DNA of 64,000 bases from Flavobacteriales bacterium (GCA_020635715.1 JACJZG010000008.1:1-64000), one strand, 5' to 3'. Shown: positions 1 to 8,391, numbered from the stretch's first letter. The notes: generated by a model from the sequence alone, not told the origin. Numbers and translations: made by a program.

Positions 1-750
1 CTTCTTACCGCAGATCGCTTTCAGGTGCCAACCCACCTTATCACTGCCGGTGAAGCTGAGCATCGCCACGCGCTCATCCTTCACCAGCTTCTCCGCAACG
101 GGCACACCGCACATCAATACGCTGAACGCGCCCTTCGGCCAGCCGATCTCTTCCATGAAGCGGCCGAGCACGATCGCGCTCAAGGGTGCTTGCGGCGCGG
201 GCTTCAGCACCACCGGACAGCCCACGGCCATCGCCGGGGCCACCTTGTGCAACACGAGGTTCAATGGGAAGTTGAAAGGCGTTATCGCAGCGATGACACC
301 AATGGGGAAGCGTTTGGTGATCGCCGTCCTGCCGGCTCCCGCACCGAAGTCCATCGGCACCACCTCACCTCCGAAACGAAGGGCTTCCGCTGCGGCCGTC
401 TTCACCGTGGTGATGCACCGTGCGATCTCCGTCTTCGCATAACCGATGGGCTTGCCGCCTTCCTGTACGATGAGCTTCGCCAGATCATCCTGGTGCTTCT
501 CGATCAACGTGGCCAGTGCCTCCAGCTTTGCGCTGCGTTCTCCGGCGGTCATCTTCCGAAGCACTTCACGGCTTTCATGAGCGGCTACGATCGCGTCCTC
601 CATCTGCGCCTCCGTGGCGTTCGGAAGTTTGGCTAGCTCGGTGCCGTGATACTTGTCCACGACGGCGTTGAAAGTTCCGTCACCCTCGAAGGACCAGTTG
701 CCGTTGATCAGGTTGGCGGGGGTGAAGAGGGAAGTGAGGGTAGCGGGCAT
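1..750 (-). CDS. Aldehyde dehydrogenase family protein, 3' end cut by window edge
   Basis: The minus strand reads from an ATG at 750 to the window edge without a stop, giving the first 250 residues of an enzyme normally near 480-500. The NAD(P)-binding half is clear: PFNFPLN with the conserved Asn at residue 160, the cofactor-binding Lys183 in VVLKPAPQAP, and FTGSDKVGW at 233-241. The catalytic Cys lies outside the window. The family oxidises aldehydes to acids with NAD(P)+; the substrate cannot be read from this half. It lies 115 bp behind a C45 hydrolase gene on the same strand, with an ATP-grasp gene further upstream. A role in oxidising an amine-derived semialdehyde would fit the nearby decarboxylase and aminotransferase, but that is inference. 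Confidence 0.9.
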   Translation of the reverse strand, partial: MPATLTSLFTPANLINGNWSFEGDGTFNAVVDKYHGTELAKLPNATEAQMEDAIVAAHESREVLRKMTAGERSAKLEALATLIEKHQDDLAKLIVQEGGKPIGYAKTEIARCITTVKTAAAEALRFGGEVVPMDFGAGAGRTAITKRFPIGVIAAITPFNFPLNLVLHKVAPAMAVGCPVVLKPAPQAPLSAIVLGRFMEEIGWPKGAFSVLMCGVPVAEKLVKDERVAMLSFTGSDKVGWHLKAICGKK

Positions 751-754
751 GGGA

Positions 755-762
755 CGAAACTA
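755..762 (-). promoter_or_regulatory. Putative -7 promoter box (TAGTTTCG) of the aldehyde dehydrogenase gene
   Basis: On the minus strand TAGTTTCG ends only 4 nt before the ATG at 750. It matches the Bacteroidota -7 consensus TAnnTTTG in five of six fixed positions. Its closeness to the start would make the transcript leaderless or nearly so. No well-spaced -33 TTTG is seen. Confidence 0.35.
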
Positions 763-865
763 CTTCGGATGTCAAACCGCAACGACGCCACGGCACGACG
801 AATTCGCAACGCGGTGATCAATAACGTGGCGCTCCCGTCGCGTCACCGCGTCGTAGCGGTTCCAT

Positions 866-1858
866 TCACTTCGCCAGATACCGCCCCACCGGCCGCAGCA
901 GCACCACCTCCACCTCCTGCTCCTCGAAGCGGTGGAAGCTCGCCTCCACGCGCTTGTCCGGCCAGATGATCTGCACGCGGCCCTTGGCCACATCATAGGC
1001 GGCGGTGTAGAGCGTGCCGAAGCCCCGTAGGTATTGCTGACTGTACAGAGGCGGCTTCAGGAACTGCTTGATGAGCGCTGCGCGTGTGAGCTTGGGCTGC
1101 GCGATGCTGTGCTCCAGGAAATGCTTGCGCTCGATGGTGTGCGTGAAGGCCGCGTACTCGTCCCACTCGACCTGGTGCTGGTGGTTGCAGGCCACGGCCT
1201 GGTAGATCACCTGAGCGGGTCGGTCGGGGTTCATGTACACCGTGGCGTACTTGCCGCTCTTGTCCACCACCGTGACGTTGTAGCCCATGTGCACGGGGAT
1301 GCGCGAGAGTGCGACGCAGGCCTCGTCGGTGGTGCTGCAGGTCTCGAGGACGTAACGGAGCACGAGCGGTATGCCGAAGCCAGTGCCGCTCACTTTTCTT
1401 CCTCCAAAGGCCAGTGCGATGGCCAGGCCATCCGCATTCATCCCATCGAGCAAACCCCAGCCGCTATCCTGGATGCCGATCACGGGCTTCACGTACTCGG
1501 TGTAGCGCATGCGGCCGTCGAAATAGCGCGGGTCGAAGTCGTAGTTGCGGATGAGCGTGGGCGCGCCCTTGGTCCACGCCACTTGCGAGCAGCCGGCCAT
1601 GTACGGTGGCGGGCACCACATGCTCAGGAAGCGGCAGGCCACATCATCGTTGTTCGCGATGCGGCACAGGCTGTTGTAAACCGGGATCAGCTCTGGCATG
1701 TGCAGTTCCAGCAGGCTGCGGCAGGTCACGAGATCCGGGCGCTTGTCCAAGCCCTCGCTCTCGTACCAGATCTTGAACAGCGGCCACGCGCGGTTGAAGA
1801 AGGTCTGCCAGCGGTCGCTGGGCCAGGGTTCGCGGACGAGTTTGAGGTGTACGTACAT
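866..1858 (-). CDS. C45-family Ntn hydrolase / acyltransferase (acyl-CoA:6-APA acyltransferase-like)
   Basis: This 330-residue protein has the hallmark of the penicillin acyltransferase (peptidase C45) family: a Gly-Cys-Ser at 89-91 followed 14 residues later by RNYDFDP. By family rule, autocleavage before Cys90 would free it as the N-terminal nucleophile, leaving a propeptide of about 89 residues and a catalytic chain of about 240. Members cleave or form amide bonds on N-acyl amines, peptides or antibiotic precursors. There is no signal peptide, so it is probably cytoplasmic. It lies 126 bp behind an ATP-grasp gene, separated by an inverted repeat, and 115 bp ahead of an aldehyde dehydrogenase gene. 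A ligase beside an amidohydrolase suggests making and removing an amide; the substrate is unknown. Confidence 0.82.
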   Translation of the reverse strand: MYVHLKLVREPWPSDRWQTFFNRAWPLFKIWYESEGLDKRPDLVTCRSLLELHMPELIPVYNSLCRIANNDDVACRFLSMWCPPPYMAGCSQVAWTKGAPTLIRNYDFDPRYFDGRMRYTEYVKPVIGIQDSGWGLLDGMNADGLAIALAFGGRKVSGTGFGIPLVLRYVLETCSTTDEACVALSRIPVHMGYNVTVVDKSGKYATVYMNPDRPAQVIYQAVACNHQHQVEWDEYAAFTHTIERKHFLEHSIAQPKLTRAALIKQFLKPPLYSQQYLRGFGTLYTAAYDVAKGRVQIIWPDKRVEASFHRFEEQEVEVVLLRPVGRYLAK

Positions 1859-1876
1859 GTCAATTGCAAGAGTCGC

Positions 1877-1981
1877 GAGTGGCTAGTATCGAGTGGCGAG
1901 TCTGCGTCCAATATGCATGACGGCGCAGACTCGCCACTCGGTGGGATGGGATCGTGCGGAGGAACTCGCCACTAGCCACTC
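1877..1981. repeat. Intergenic inverted repeat built from GAGTGGCNAGT units
   Basis: A perfect 17-bp stem (1890-1906 with 1924-1940) closes a 17-nt loop. An outer pair of 11-bp arms (1877-1887 with 1971-1981) encloses it. The arms carry the unit GAGTGGC(T/G)AGT. It fills the gap between the ATP-grasp stop codon and the C45 start on the minus strand. A relative with unit GAG(C/T)GGCAAGT lies at 54839-54886. There is no U-run, so it is not a classical terminator; a REP-like repeat or mRNA-stability element is likelier. Confidence 0.8.
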
Positions 1982-1984
1982 TCT

Positions 1985-3646
1985 TCACATCATCTTGAAC
2001 CCACCGATCTCCAGCATATGTCCGGTGCCCGCATGCTCGCCCGGTACCACGCTCTTGTACTCCGCGCGGATGGCGGCGAGCCATTTCTTCGCGCGCTCGG
2101 TGAGCTGGAAGTCGTCGGTCATCATGCGGCCGCGCATCACCAGGATGCCGATATCAGCGCCTTCGTATAGCCAGTCGCCCACGCGCGTGATGCGCAGGAA
2201 GAAGGCCTCGTTCTCCTTCTCCACGTAGCGGCGGTGCGTGTCCATGCGCCAGAAGTAGATGCTGCCATCGTCGCGCATGCGCCAGATCCCGCTGCGGGGC
2301 GCCTCGGTCACGCGGCGGATGTCATCGGCGGTGTGCTTGATCACCATCTGGCCCCAGGAGTCGATGTTCGCGGCATCGGCCCAACGACGGTTCAGCGCGT
2401 TCACGCTCAGCTCGTAGGGCACGTCCATCCATTCCAGCGTGTGGAAGAGGTGCAATGGCGCATCTGCCAATGCGAATGCAGCATGGTTGGTGATGGAACT
2501 CGCACCGGTCACGCGAGGGTTCAACTCGCCGAGATAGATCTCGCCGCTGTCCTTGTCGATGAGGTAGTCAAGCTCGAAGTAGCCCTTGTAGCCTTCCTTC
2601 AGCAACTGGTCGCCGAATTTGCGCGCATAACGGCGGGCTTTCGCGCGGATCTCCGGAGTGAAGGTGTCGGCGAAGATCTCGTTGCCGCACCAGCCGCCCT
2701 TGTAAGGTGTGAGTTCCTTGAAGCCAACGAGCTCCGTCATCAGTGGCGCCACGATGGTGCCGTGCCTTGTAACGCAGGCCTCCATGGCCGCGCCCCGGCA
2801 GTTGATGCGCTTCATGATCTTGCACTCCTTCTCCGCCTCGATCTCCTTCGCGTACTTGTCGTAGTCCGCTTCGCTCTTGATGAAGAAGGTGGTGTGACCG
2901 CTGTCGCCGAAGGGCGTCTGTACAACCAGATCGCTGCCGAGCTTGCCCTTCTGCGCGACCGCCAGCAAGTGCTCGTAGTGGCGCACGGGGCTGAGCACGT
3001 AGGGCACGCAGGGCACCCCCGCCTTCTCGGCCACGCGGTTCGTGTTCACCTTGTTGTCCAGCCAGGTGCGCAATTTGGCCTTCGGGAATATCACCTCCAG
3101 ACCGGCCTTCTTCGCCAGCGCTTCGGTCTTCTCATCGAACATGAGGAAGAGCGCCTTGCCGTTCTTCCCCTTCGTCCTGCGCTGCTCGATGTAGTCGCGC
3201 ACCTCGCTGTGGGTGAGCAGGTAGTTGTTGATGTCCTCGATGCTCTGGAACTCCTCGTGCGGCTCCTCGGTCTTCGGGCTCATCAGGTTCGGATGCATCC
3301 CGTCGAAGCAATCGATGTAGGTGATGAACTTGAAGCCCTTGATCCATTCATCCGCACCCAGCAGGTTGAAGTTGGTGGCGCTGATGAAGTAGAGCGGCGT
3401 CTCGTTGCGGTGGAAGAAGCGGCGGATGTCGCTGATGCCCTTCAAGAGACCAGCGGGCTTCCTGCTCGTCCGGGATGATGCCTTCTTCGCTGTGGGTGCC
3501 TTCTTCCGCACGGATCTCTTGCTGGCTGCAGCCCGCTTGGTGGGTGCTGCCTTCCTGCTGGTGCGGGACGCGGACGTCTTCGGCACCGCCTTGCGGGCAC
3601 CCTTCTTCACGGACTGGCGACGGGAGGGGGTCTTCTTCTTGGCCAT
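1985..3646 (-). CDS. ATP-grasp domain protein with basic N-terminal tail
   Basis: The first 65 or so residues of this 553-residue protein are a Lys/Arg/Ala/Ser-rich tail resembling histone H1. The remainder resembles the ATP-grasp fold of biotin-carboxylase and carbamoyl-phosphate-synthase type ligases: an ATP-binding stretch around VVQTPFGDSGHTTFF, and the metal-binding segment GYFELDYLIDK followed by YLGELNPRVTGASS, where the Glu and Asn would bind Mg2+. ATP-grasp enzymes join a carboxylate to an amine, thiol or similar nucleophile through an acyl phosphate. There is no biotin or carboxyltransferase partner here, so an amide or peptide ligase is likelier than biotin carboxylase. The next gene downstream is an amide-handling C45 hydrolase. 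The start is the ATG before the basic tail. Confidence 0.8.
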   Translation of the reverse strand: MAKKKTPSRRQSVKKGARKAVPKTSASRTSRKAAPTKRAAASKRSVRKKAPTAKKASSRTSRKPAGLLKGISDIRRFFHRNETPLYFISATNFNLLGADEWIKGFKFITYIDCFDGMHPNLMSPKTEEPHEEFQSIEDINNYLLTHSEVRDYIEQRRTKGKNGKALFLMFDEKTEALAKKAGLEVIFPKAKLRTWLDNKVNTNRVAEKAGVPCVPYVLSPVRHYEHLLAVAQKGKLGSDLVVQTPFGDSGHTTFFIKSEADYDKYAKEIEAEKECKIMKRINCRGAAMEACVTRHGTIVAPLMTELVGFKELTPYKGGWCGNEIFADTFTPEIRAKARRYARKFGDQLLKEGYKGYFELDYLIDKDSGEIYLGELNPRVTGASSITNHAAFALADAPLHLFHTLEWMDVPYELSVNALNRRWADAANIDSWGQMVIKHTADDIRRVTEAPRSGIWRMRDDGSIYFWRMDTHRRYVEKENEAFFLRITRVGDWLYEGADIGILVMRGRMMTDDFQLTERAKKWLAAIRAEYKSVVPGEHAGTGHMLEIGGFKMM

Positions 3647-3652
3647 GGGACG

Positions 3653-3684
3653 GAAACTTACAAGATGTCACTGATCGAGTGAAA
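3653..3684 (-). promoter_or_regulatory. Putative Bacteroidota promoter of the ATP-grasp gene
   Basis: The minus strand shows TTTC (3681-3684), exactly 20 nt, then TAAGTTTC (3653-3660), close to the consensus TTTG-N(about 19)-TAnnTTTG. The -7 box ends 6 nt before the ATG at 3646, implying a very short or absent leader. Confidence 0.5.
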
Positions 3685-3727
3685 GGTACGAGGAGCCTTC
3701 CCTCTGCAAGTTGTCGGTCCTGATGAC

Positions 3728-4720
3728 TTATTTCTCCAAGACAAGACCGGTACCTTGTTCAGTGAAAGTCCAGGAGGTGAAACGGTCCATCAGAGATTTC
3801 CCCAACAGGAACTGAACTTCTTTGTCGAAGACAGCCATCACGACACTGTCGACGGTAAAGCTCCCGATCCGAAGACCACCGACGATCACACGACGGCAAT
3901 CCACGATATCACCGTTCGCCATCTCGTACGACATGTTGGGCAGATGTCCTTGGATGCTACCACTGGCACTAAGGTGGGATTCCATGCTGGCGGAGATGAA
4001 GCAATCTGACGCGCCACTGTCAAATAGGAAGTATGCTTCCTTCTGTCCCAGCCCCATTCGCAACTTGTATCCCTGCATGGTGTTCAGTACGGGAACCGTA
4101 TCGATCGCTTCCTGACCGCTCACCGAAGCGTAGGACGGGATCGTGGAAAGGAGTGCACCTTCCAGACAAGGAGCTGCGAGTTCGTTGTGCAGGACTGAAT
4201 TACGGTCCTTCACCGACTCCAGTTCGTGCAAACTGATCGGTTCGTTCTTTATGCTCTCATAGACGCACTCACAATACTTCCGCACGTCGTACATGGACCC
4301 TATCTCGAATGTGGCTTTTTCTTTGGCGGTGCGTTCACAACTCGTCATGAATGCTTCGTGATGCTTGTTTTCATTCGCCTGACCCTTGACGAACATCCGT
4401 GGTATTTGACCGATGAACAGTAAAGACCAGAAAATGAAGAAGATGGTTCTACGAGCACTCTGACCAGGTGGATGCTTAAAGAGCTTACCCACGCCCACCA
4501 CAAGGCCTAGGACCAACAAGGGTAACCCGATGATAGTGATCGATCCACCGATCGCCTGGCCGATCCAGGTTGCTGCTGGACTATTGAAGTCTATCACCAG
4601 AGCGGATATCGTTCCTGAAACGATCACCAACACCCACCATGTGATACGACCAAGATGCATGCCCGTGAAGCTCCGTCGTTCTGGTTTCAACGGTGACAAG
4701 GAAAGCTGCTCGTCGCTCAT
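3728..4720 (-). CDS. Membrane-anchored retropepsin-like aspartic protease
   Basis: This 330-residue protein has three hydrophobic segments in its first third (about 27-44, 56-80 and 92-110), a Cys-containing linker, and a C-terminal retropepsin-like domain. The active-site motif is FLFDSGAS with Asp234; the second signature LLGKSLMDRF at 305-314 matches the hydrophobic-Gly element of clan AA proteases. Such domains act as homodimers, each supplying one Asp. The topology should place the protease domain on one face of the inner membrane. Its base composition is more AT-rich than its neighbours, hinting at separate acquisition. The substrate is unknown. It is transcribed apart from its neighbours. 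Confidence 0.75.
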   Translation of the reverse strand: MSDEQLSLSPLKPERRSFTGMHLGRITWWVLVIVSGTISALVIDFNSPAATWIGQAIGGSITIIGLPLLVLGLVVGVGKLFKHPPGQSARRTIFFIFWSLLFIGQIPRMFVKGQANENKHHEAFMTSCERTAKEKATFEIGSMYDVRKYCECVYESIKNEPISLHELESVKDRNSVLHNELAAPCLEGALLSTIPSYASVSGQEAIDTVPVLNTMQGYKLRMGLGQKEAYFLFDSGASDCFISASMESHLSASGSIQGHLPNMSYEMANGDIVDCRRVIVGGLRIGSFTVDSVVMAVFDKEVQFLLGKSLMDRFTSWTFTEQGTGLVLEK

Positions 4721-5104
4721 GAGAGGGTCAAGGTGATCATCGATAAAGTGTTGATGGCGGCGTTGGGCGTGCTACCGAAAGGTCTCGCCCGATCCACTAG
4801 AATATTTCGACGCAGGGTGGATCTACCATGGATGAATTCTTACCGAGACTCCCGTCACTACCCATGGTAGCTTCTTGGCCATGGCATTGGGATCGTAAGC
4901 AAGGTACGGGCGGCCGGCAACAAGACAAACCGGTCCAGCAGGCCGGGGAGCTGGTGGCTGGCCCTACAGATGAACGAGCGTGGGACCCATTGGAATGCAC
5001 CGATCGCCCTGCTCCTTCCCCGATCGGGTGGGTAGGGGATTCCCCGATCGATCGGGATGGTCGCATCGATCGGGTTCCGGCACGGGATCGGCAATACCTA
5101 AGAC
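4721..5104. other. Gene-poor region with clustered CGATCG palindromes
   Basis: No convincing gene is seen. The right part holds the palindromes CCCGATCGGG (5019-5028) and CCCGATCGATCGGG (5043-5056), plus further CATCGATCGGG and CGGGATCGG copies up to about 5095. These lie just upstream of a small plus-strand reading frame and could be operator-like sites. Longer open frames here do not look protein-like. Confidence 0.45.
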
Positions 5105-5239
5105 ATGTCACACCGGGAACTCAACGAACGGCTGCATGTAGCTGTGGAACGGTCCACGCGCCGCACGCTTCGTCGGTTCTGGATGGTGCTGGCCTTGGGC
5201 GTGGTGGGCATGCGCCTGCTCATGGTCTTTGCGGCCTGA
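5105..5239 (+). CDS. Possible small single-span membrane protein (44 aa)
   Basis: The ATG at 5105 opens a 44-codon frame ending in TGA. The product has an amphipathic, Arg-rich N-terminal half (MSHRELNERLHVAVERSTRR) and a hydrophobic C-terminal half (MVLALGVVGMRLLMVFAA), the usual layout of a small inner-membrane protein with a cytoplasmic basic face. It sits alone between two minus-strand genes, downstream of the CGATCG palindromes. No relative is recognised, and it is short enough to be chance. Confidence 0.4.
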   Translation: MSHRELNERLHVAVERSTRRTLRRFWMVLALGVVGMRLLMVFAA

Positions 5240-5314
5240 CCTCTGAGACGTGGGCGTGTTGCGTTATACGGGCCATCGGGTCAGGCCTGACGGCTTGACC
5301 AGCTATGAGCATGA

Positions 5315-5394
5315 ACCACGGATGGACACCGATGGACACGGATCAGTGCGATCCGGAACCACGTTATCCGTGCTGATCCGTGTGTATCCGTGGT
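5315..5394. repeat. Inverted repeat of CACGGAT-type units
   Basis: The left arm (5315-5346) begins ACCACGGATGGACACC and ends ACACGGATCAG. The right arm (5373-5394) is the reverse complement of ACCACGGATACACACGGATCAG, so the arms match apart from one extra GGACACCGAT-like unit on the left. ATCCGTG units recur in the loop. It lies about 35 bp behind the stop codon of the decarboxylase gene (minus strand). The repeat style recalls dispersed repeats of several environmental phyla; there are no ORFs or insertion-sequence ends. Confidence 0.75.
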
Positions 5395-5430
5395 AAGAAT
5401 GCAGACCAGTAGAGCCGCAGGCTCCTCCGC

Positions 5431-8190
5431 TCACCGCCGCTTCTTCCCGCCCTTCTTCGCCGCCTTCTTGGGGGGCGCGCTTGGCGCGGACGCTCTGGGT
5501 AAACCACCGAGGGCGGTCACGGTACGTTGCCGTCCCAACGCCGCGTCGGTGAACACGCGTAGACCCAGCTCCGGCCGGTAGCCGTGGATCTCCTTCACAT
5601 CCAGCGCGAGCAGGAAGTGGATGATCTCCTCGTTGATCACCTGCCCCGGCATCAGCACCGGGAAACCGGGCGGGTAGGGAATGACGAAGCTGGCCGAGAC
5701 CAATTCGCGCTTCGCCTCCAACTCCAACAGGGCACTGCCGAGGCTCACATGGCGGCAGCGCCGTTCGTCGTACGCCAGGAAGTAGGCCGCGCGCATGTCG
5801 CCGCCGGGCACGCCGGGCTGACCCTGGAAGCTGCGGTGGAAGCAGGTGAAGTCCGGCAGCGGCACCTGGTCCTGCTTCAGGTCGCGCAGCACGCCGAGGT
5901 GCGCCTCGCGGTCCACGCGTTCGAAACCGGCGTTGCGTTCCTCCAGCTCATCGGCGATGTTCAACAACACCTTCGTGAGGTAGGCCAGGGAGCCGCGCGT
6001 GGTGCCGATGTTGGTCATGAACAGCACCGAGTTGCGCGAGGTCTTGTTGATCTGGATCCCGTGCTTGTCCATCAGGTACATGTTCTTGAAGGTGTCCCCG
6101 TCGATCCCCGTCTTGCCCGTGTACAGGTTGATCTTCGTGGGGTCCACGGCGAACTCGTCCTCCGCCCAGGCCTTCTCGATCGCGCTCCAGCCGTGGTCGC
6201 GGCGGTAGTAGCTGTCTATGCCGCTCTCCCGGTGCTCACGCGGCACCATGTCGCTGATGGTGATGATGTCGAACCACTTCTTCAGCCGCTCGTTCTCACG
6301 GATGGTGCGGCGCAGGAGCAGCCCCATCTCGATCGCCTTCTCCACCAGCTCGTAGCCCTCGAACTCCACCTGGCGCCGGCCCGCATCCAGGCTCGCGAGG
6401 ATCTGGTAGTTGGCACTGGTGCTCGTATGCGTCATGTAGGCCTCGTGGAAGCTGGCCTCCGCCTTCTTCTCAAAGTCCTCGTCCCAGATGTGGACCATGC
6501 TGCCCTGCCGGAAACTGGTCAACGTCTTGTGCGTGCTCTGGGTGGCGTACACGCGTATGCGCACCTTGTCCGGATCGGGGAGGCGTGAGCGCTCGCCCTT
6601 CTTCAGCTCCTTCAGGTGCTTCGCATAGGCCGCGCGGTACTCCGGGGTGCGGTACTTGCGTGCGAGCTTCTGCGCCACGTGCATGGCGGTGCGCTGCCGC
6701 AGCACATAGCTGAACCGGCCAAAGGCCCACCAGGCCTCATCCCACAGGAAGACCATGTCCGGCTTGATCGCCAGCACCTCCTCCATCACCCGTTCCACGT
6801 TGTACACCACACCATCGAAGGTGCAGTTCGTCAGCAGCAGCATCTTCACCTTGTCCAGGCGGCCGCCGCGTTCCAGCAGGTGGAGCTGTTCCTTGATGTG
6901 GCTCAGCGGCACCGCGCCGTACATGCTGTAGCGCGGCAGCGGGTAGCTGTGCAGGTATACCGGGTAGGCGCCGCTCAGCACCATGCCGTAGTGGTGGCTC
7001 TTGTGGCAGTCGCGGTCGATCAGCACGATGTCGCCGGGTTCCACCAATGCCTGCACCACGATCTTGTTGGTGGTGCTGGTGCCGTTGGTGGCGAAGAAGG
7101 TGTGCTTGCTGCCGAAGGCGCGGGCGGCCAGGCGCTGCGCCTGTTTCAGTGGACCGGTGGGCTGCAGCAGGGAGTCGAGGCCGCCGGTGGTGGCGCTGGT
7201 CTCCGCCAGGAAGAGGTTGCGGCCGTAGAACTCCCCGAAGTCCTGGATCCAGCGGCTGCGGAACACGCTGTTGCCACGGCTGATGGGCATGGCGTGGAAC
7301 ACCCCCATCGGCTTCTTGCTGTACTCCCTCAGCGCGGTGTAGAAGGGCGTCTGGTATTTCTCCTGGATCCCGCGCAGGATGCTCAGGTGCAGGTCCGTGA
7401 GGTCCTCGGTGCGGTAGAAGATGCGGCGGAAGGTGGTCAGCGTCTCGTCCTCGAGCTGGTCCACGGGCGTGTCCGTGGTGTAGTAGCGGTCCACCTCCGG
7501 GCGGAACCAGCGGCACATGCGGCCCAGAAATGTGCCGAGGCTCGCACGCGCGGCTTCGTCCGGCTCGACCCCGCTGATCGTGCGCGTGTAGGGCTTCAGG
7601 ATGCCGCTGAGGTCATCTGCTTTGAAGGGTGCACCGAAGCGCACCACCACCGCCTGGATGTTGTGGTTGAAGAGCAGCGCGATCATGGCATCCTGCACGG
7701 TGCGCACCACCACGGTGTCGTAGATGAAGGCATCGCTGCGGTCGCGGCACTTGAGCAACTTGGCCTTCAGCGCGGCCTCCTCCACATCATCCAGGTCGTC
7801 CACGAAGAGCACCTCGAAGTAGTTGGGGCGCGGCGCGTCCTCCTCTTCGGCCAACAGCTCGTTGCGGCCCGCGAGCGGATCGGCCAGCACCCCGGGATCA
7901 CTGCGGAAGGCGCCGCTGCTGAGGGTGCGCACCACATGGTTCACGGCCTGGCGCAGGCCGGCGTATTCCTTCTCCTCCAACAGTCCCTGTAGGCGGCGCA
8001 CCGTATCGCGGCCGGGGAAGGCCCAGTAGCGCTCCAGGCGCATCAGGTCGTTCAGCAGGGCCTCCACTTCAGCGGGCGTGGCGCGGCCCTCGTTCAGGTC
8101 CAGGGCGGCCAGCTTCAGCTGGTCCCAGGTGTGGCTGCGCAGGCGTGCGGCGTTGTAGTGCTCGCGTTGGGCGGTGCGGGTGTCGGGCAT
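5431..8190 (-). CDS. Orn/Lys/Arg decarboxylase family PLP enzyme, long form
   Basis: The chosen start, the ATG at 8190, gives 919 residues; an upstream in-frame ATG at 8259 lies before the putative promoter box and adds only a Pro-rich stretch. The fold-type I core contains the substrate/PLP loop ATNGTSTTN, the PLP-ring Asp in FLWDEAWWAFGRF, and the Schiff-base Lys in ATQSTHKTLTSFRQG (residue 555 from this start). The C-terminal family domain follows (SASFVIPYPPGFPVLMPGQ). It is longer than the 710-755 residues of enteric forms, with an extended N-terminal domain and a Lys-rich tail ending KKAAKKGGKKRR. The family decarboxylates arginine, lysine or ornithine to agmatine, cadaverine or putrescine; substrate choice is not certain from sequence. 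Confidence 0.88.
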   Translation of the reverse strand: MPDTRTAQREHYNAARLRSHTWDQLKLAALDLNEGRATPAEVEALLNDLMRLERYWAFPGRDTVRRLQGLLEEKEYAGLRQAVNHVVRTLSSGAFRSDPGVLADPLAGRNELLAEEEDAPRPNYFEVLFVDDLDDVEEAALKAKLLKCRDRSDAFIYDTVVVRTVQDAMIALLFNHNIQAVVVRFGAPFKADDLSGILKPYTRTISGVEPDEAARASLGTFLGRMCRWFRPEVDRYYTTDTPVDQLEDETLTTFRRIFYRTEDLTDLHLSILRGIQEKYQTPFYTALREYSKKPMGVFHAMPISRGNSVFRSRWIQDFGEFYGRNLFLAETSATTGGLDSLLQPTGPLKQAQRLAARAFGSKHTFFATNGTSTTNKIVVQALVEPGDIVLIDRDCHKSHHYGMVLSGAYPVYLHSYPLPRYSMYGAVPLSHIKEQLHLLERGGRLDKVKMLLLTNCTFDGVVYNVERVMEEVLAIKPDMVFLWDEAWWAFGRFSYVLRQRTAMHVAQKLARKYRTPEYRAAYAKHLKELKKGERSRLPDPDKVRIRVYATQSTHKTLTSFRQGSMVHIWDEDFEKKAEASFHEAYMTHTSTSANYQILASLDAGRRQVEFEGYELVEKAIEMGLLLRRTIRENERLKKWFDIITISDMVPREHRESGIDSYYRRDHGWSAIEKAWAEDEFAVDPTKINLYTGKTGIDGDTFKNMYLMDKHGIQINKTSRNSVLFMTNIGTTRGSLAYLTKVLLNIADELEERNAGFERVDREAHLGVLRDLKQDQVPLPDFTCFHRSFQGQPGVPGGDMRAAYFLAYDERRCRHVSLGSALLELEAKRELVSASFVIPYPPGFPVLMPGQVINEEIIHFLLALDVKEIHGYRPELGLRVFTDAALGRQRTVTALGGLPRASAPSAPPKKAAKKGGKKRR

Positions 8191-8229
8191 GGCGGGTGGC
8201 CGTGCGCCGGGAGAGGGCACAGGGTTTCG

Positions 8230-8237
8230 GAAAGATA
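8230..8237 (-). promoter_or_regulatory. Putative -7 promoter box (TATCTTTC) of the decarboxylase gene
   Basis: TATCTTTC on the minus strand matches TAnnTTTG except for the last base. It would start transcription near 8223, about 33 nt before the ATG at 8190 and downstream of the alternative ATG at 8259, which supports the shorter protein. Confidence 0.45.
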
Positions 8238-8391
8238 GGGGAGGTGGGGGAATCGTCATGAGGCCTACGTTGTATGTACGCCATCAGTGAAGGTGAGTTC
8301 AACACTATCCTGTATCGAGTGGAATACCTCGGAGGCCGTTGAGAAGCTCACGGCCTGGAGCATAAAAAGGATGGCACCTCGTGGATCAACT

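Noticed and set aside
2234..3478. A 414-codon plus-strand open frame opposite the ATP-grasp gene.
   Set aside because: It mirrors a well-supported ATP-grasp gene and is rich in Val, Ala, His and Arg as expected for an antisense shadow in GC-rich DNA.
4828..5298. A 156-codon plus-strand frame in the gene-poor region.
   Set aside because: The translation is low-complexity Gly/Arg/Pro/Asp from repeated GATCGG sequence, with no domain or signal; the 44-codon frame inside it looks more protein-like.
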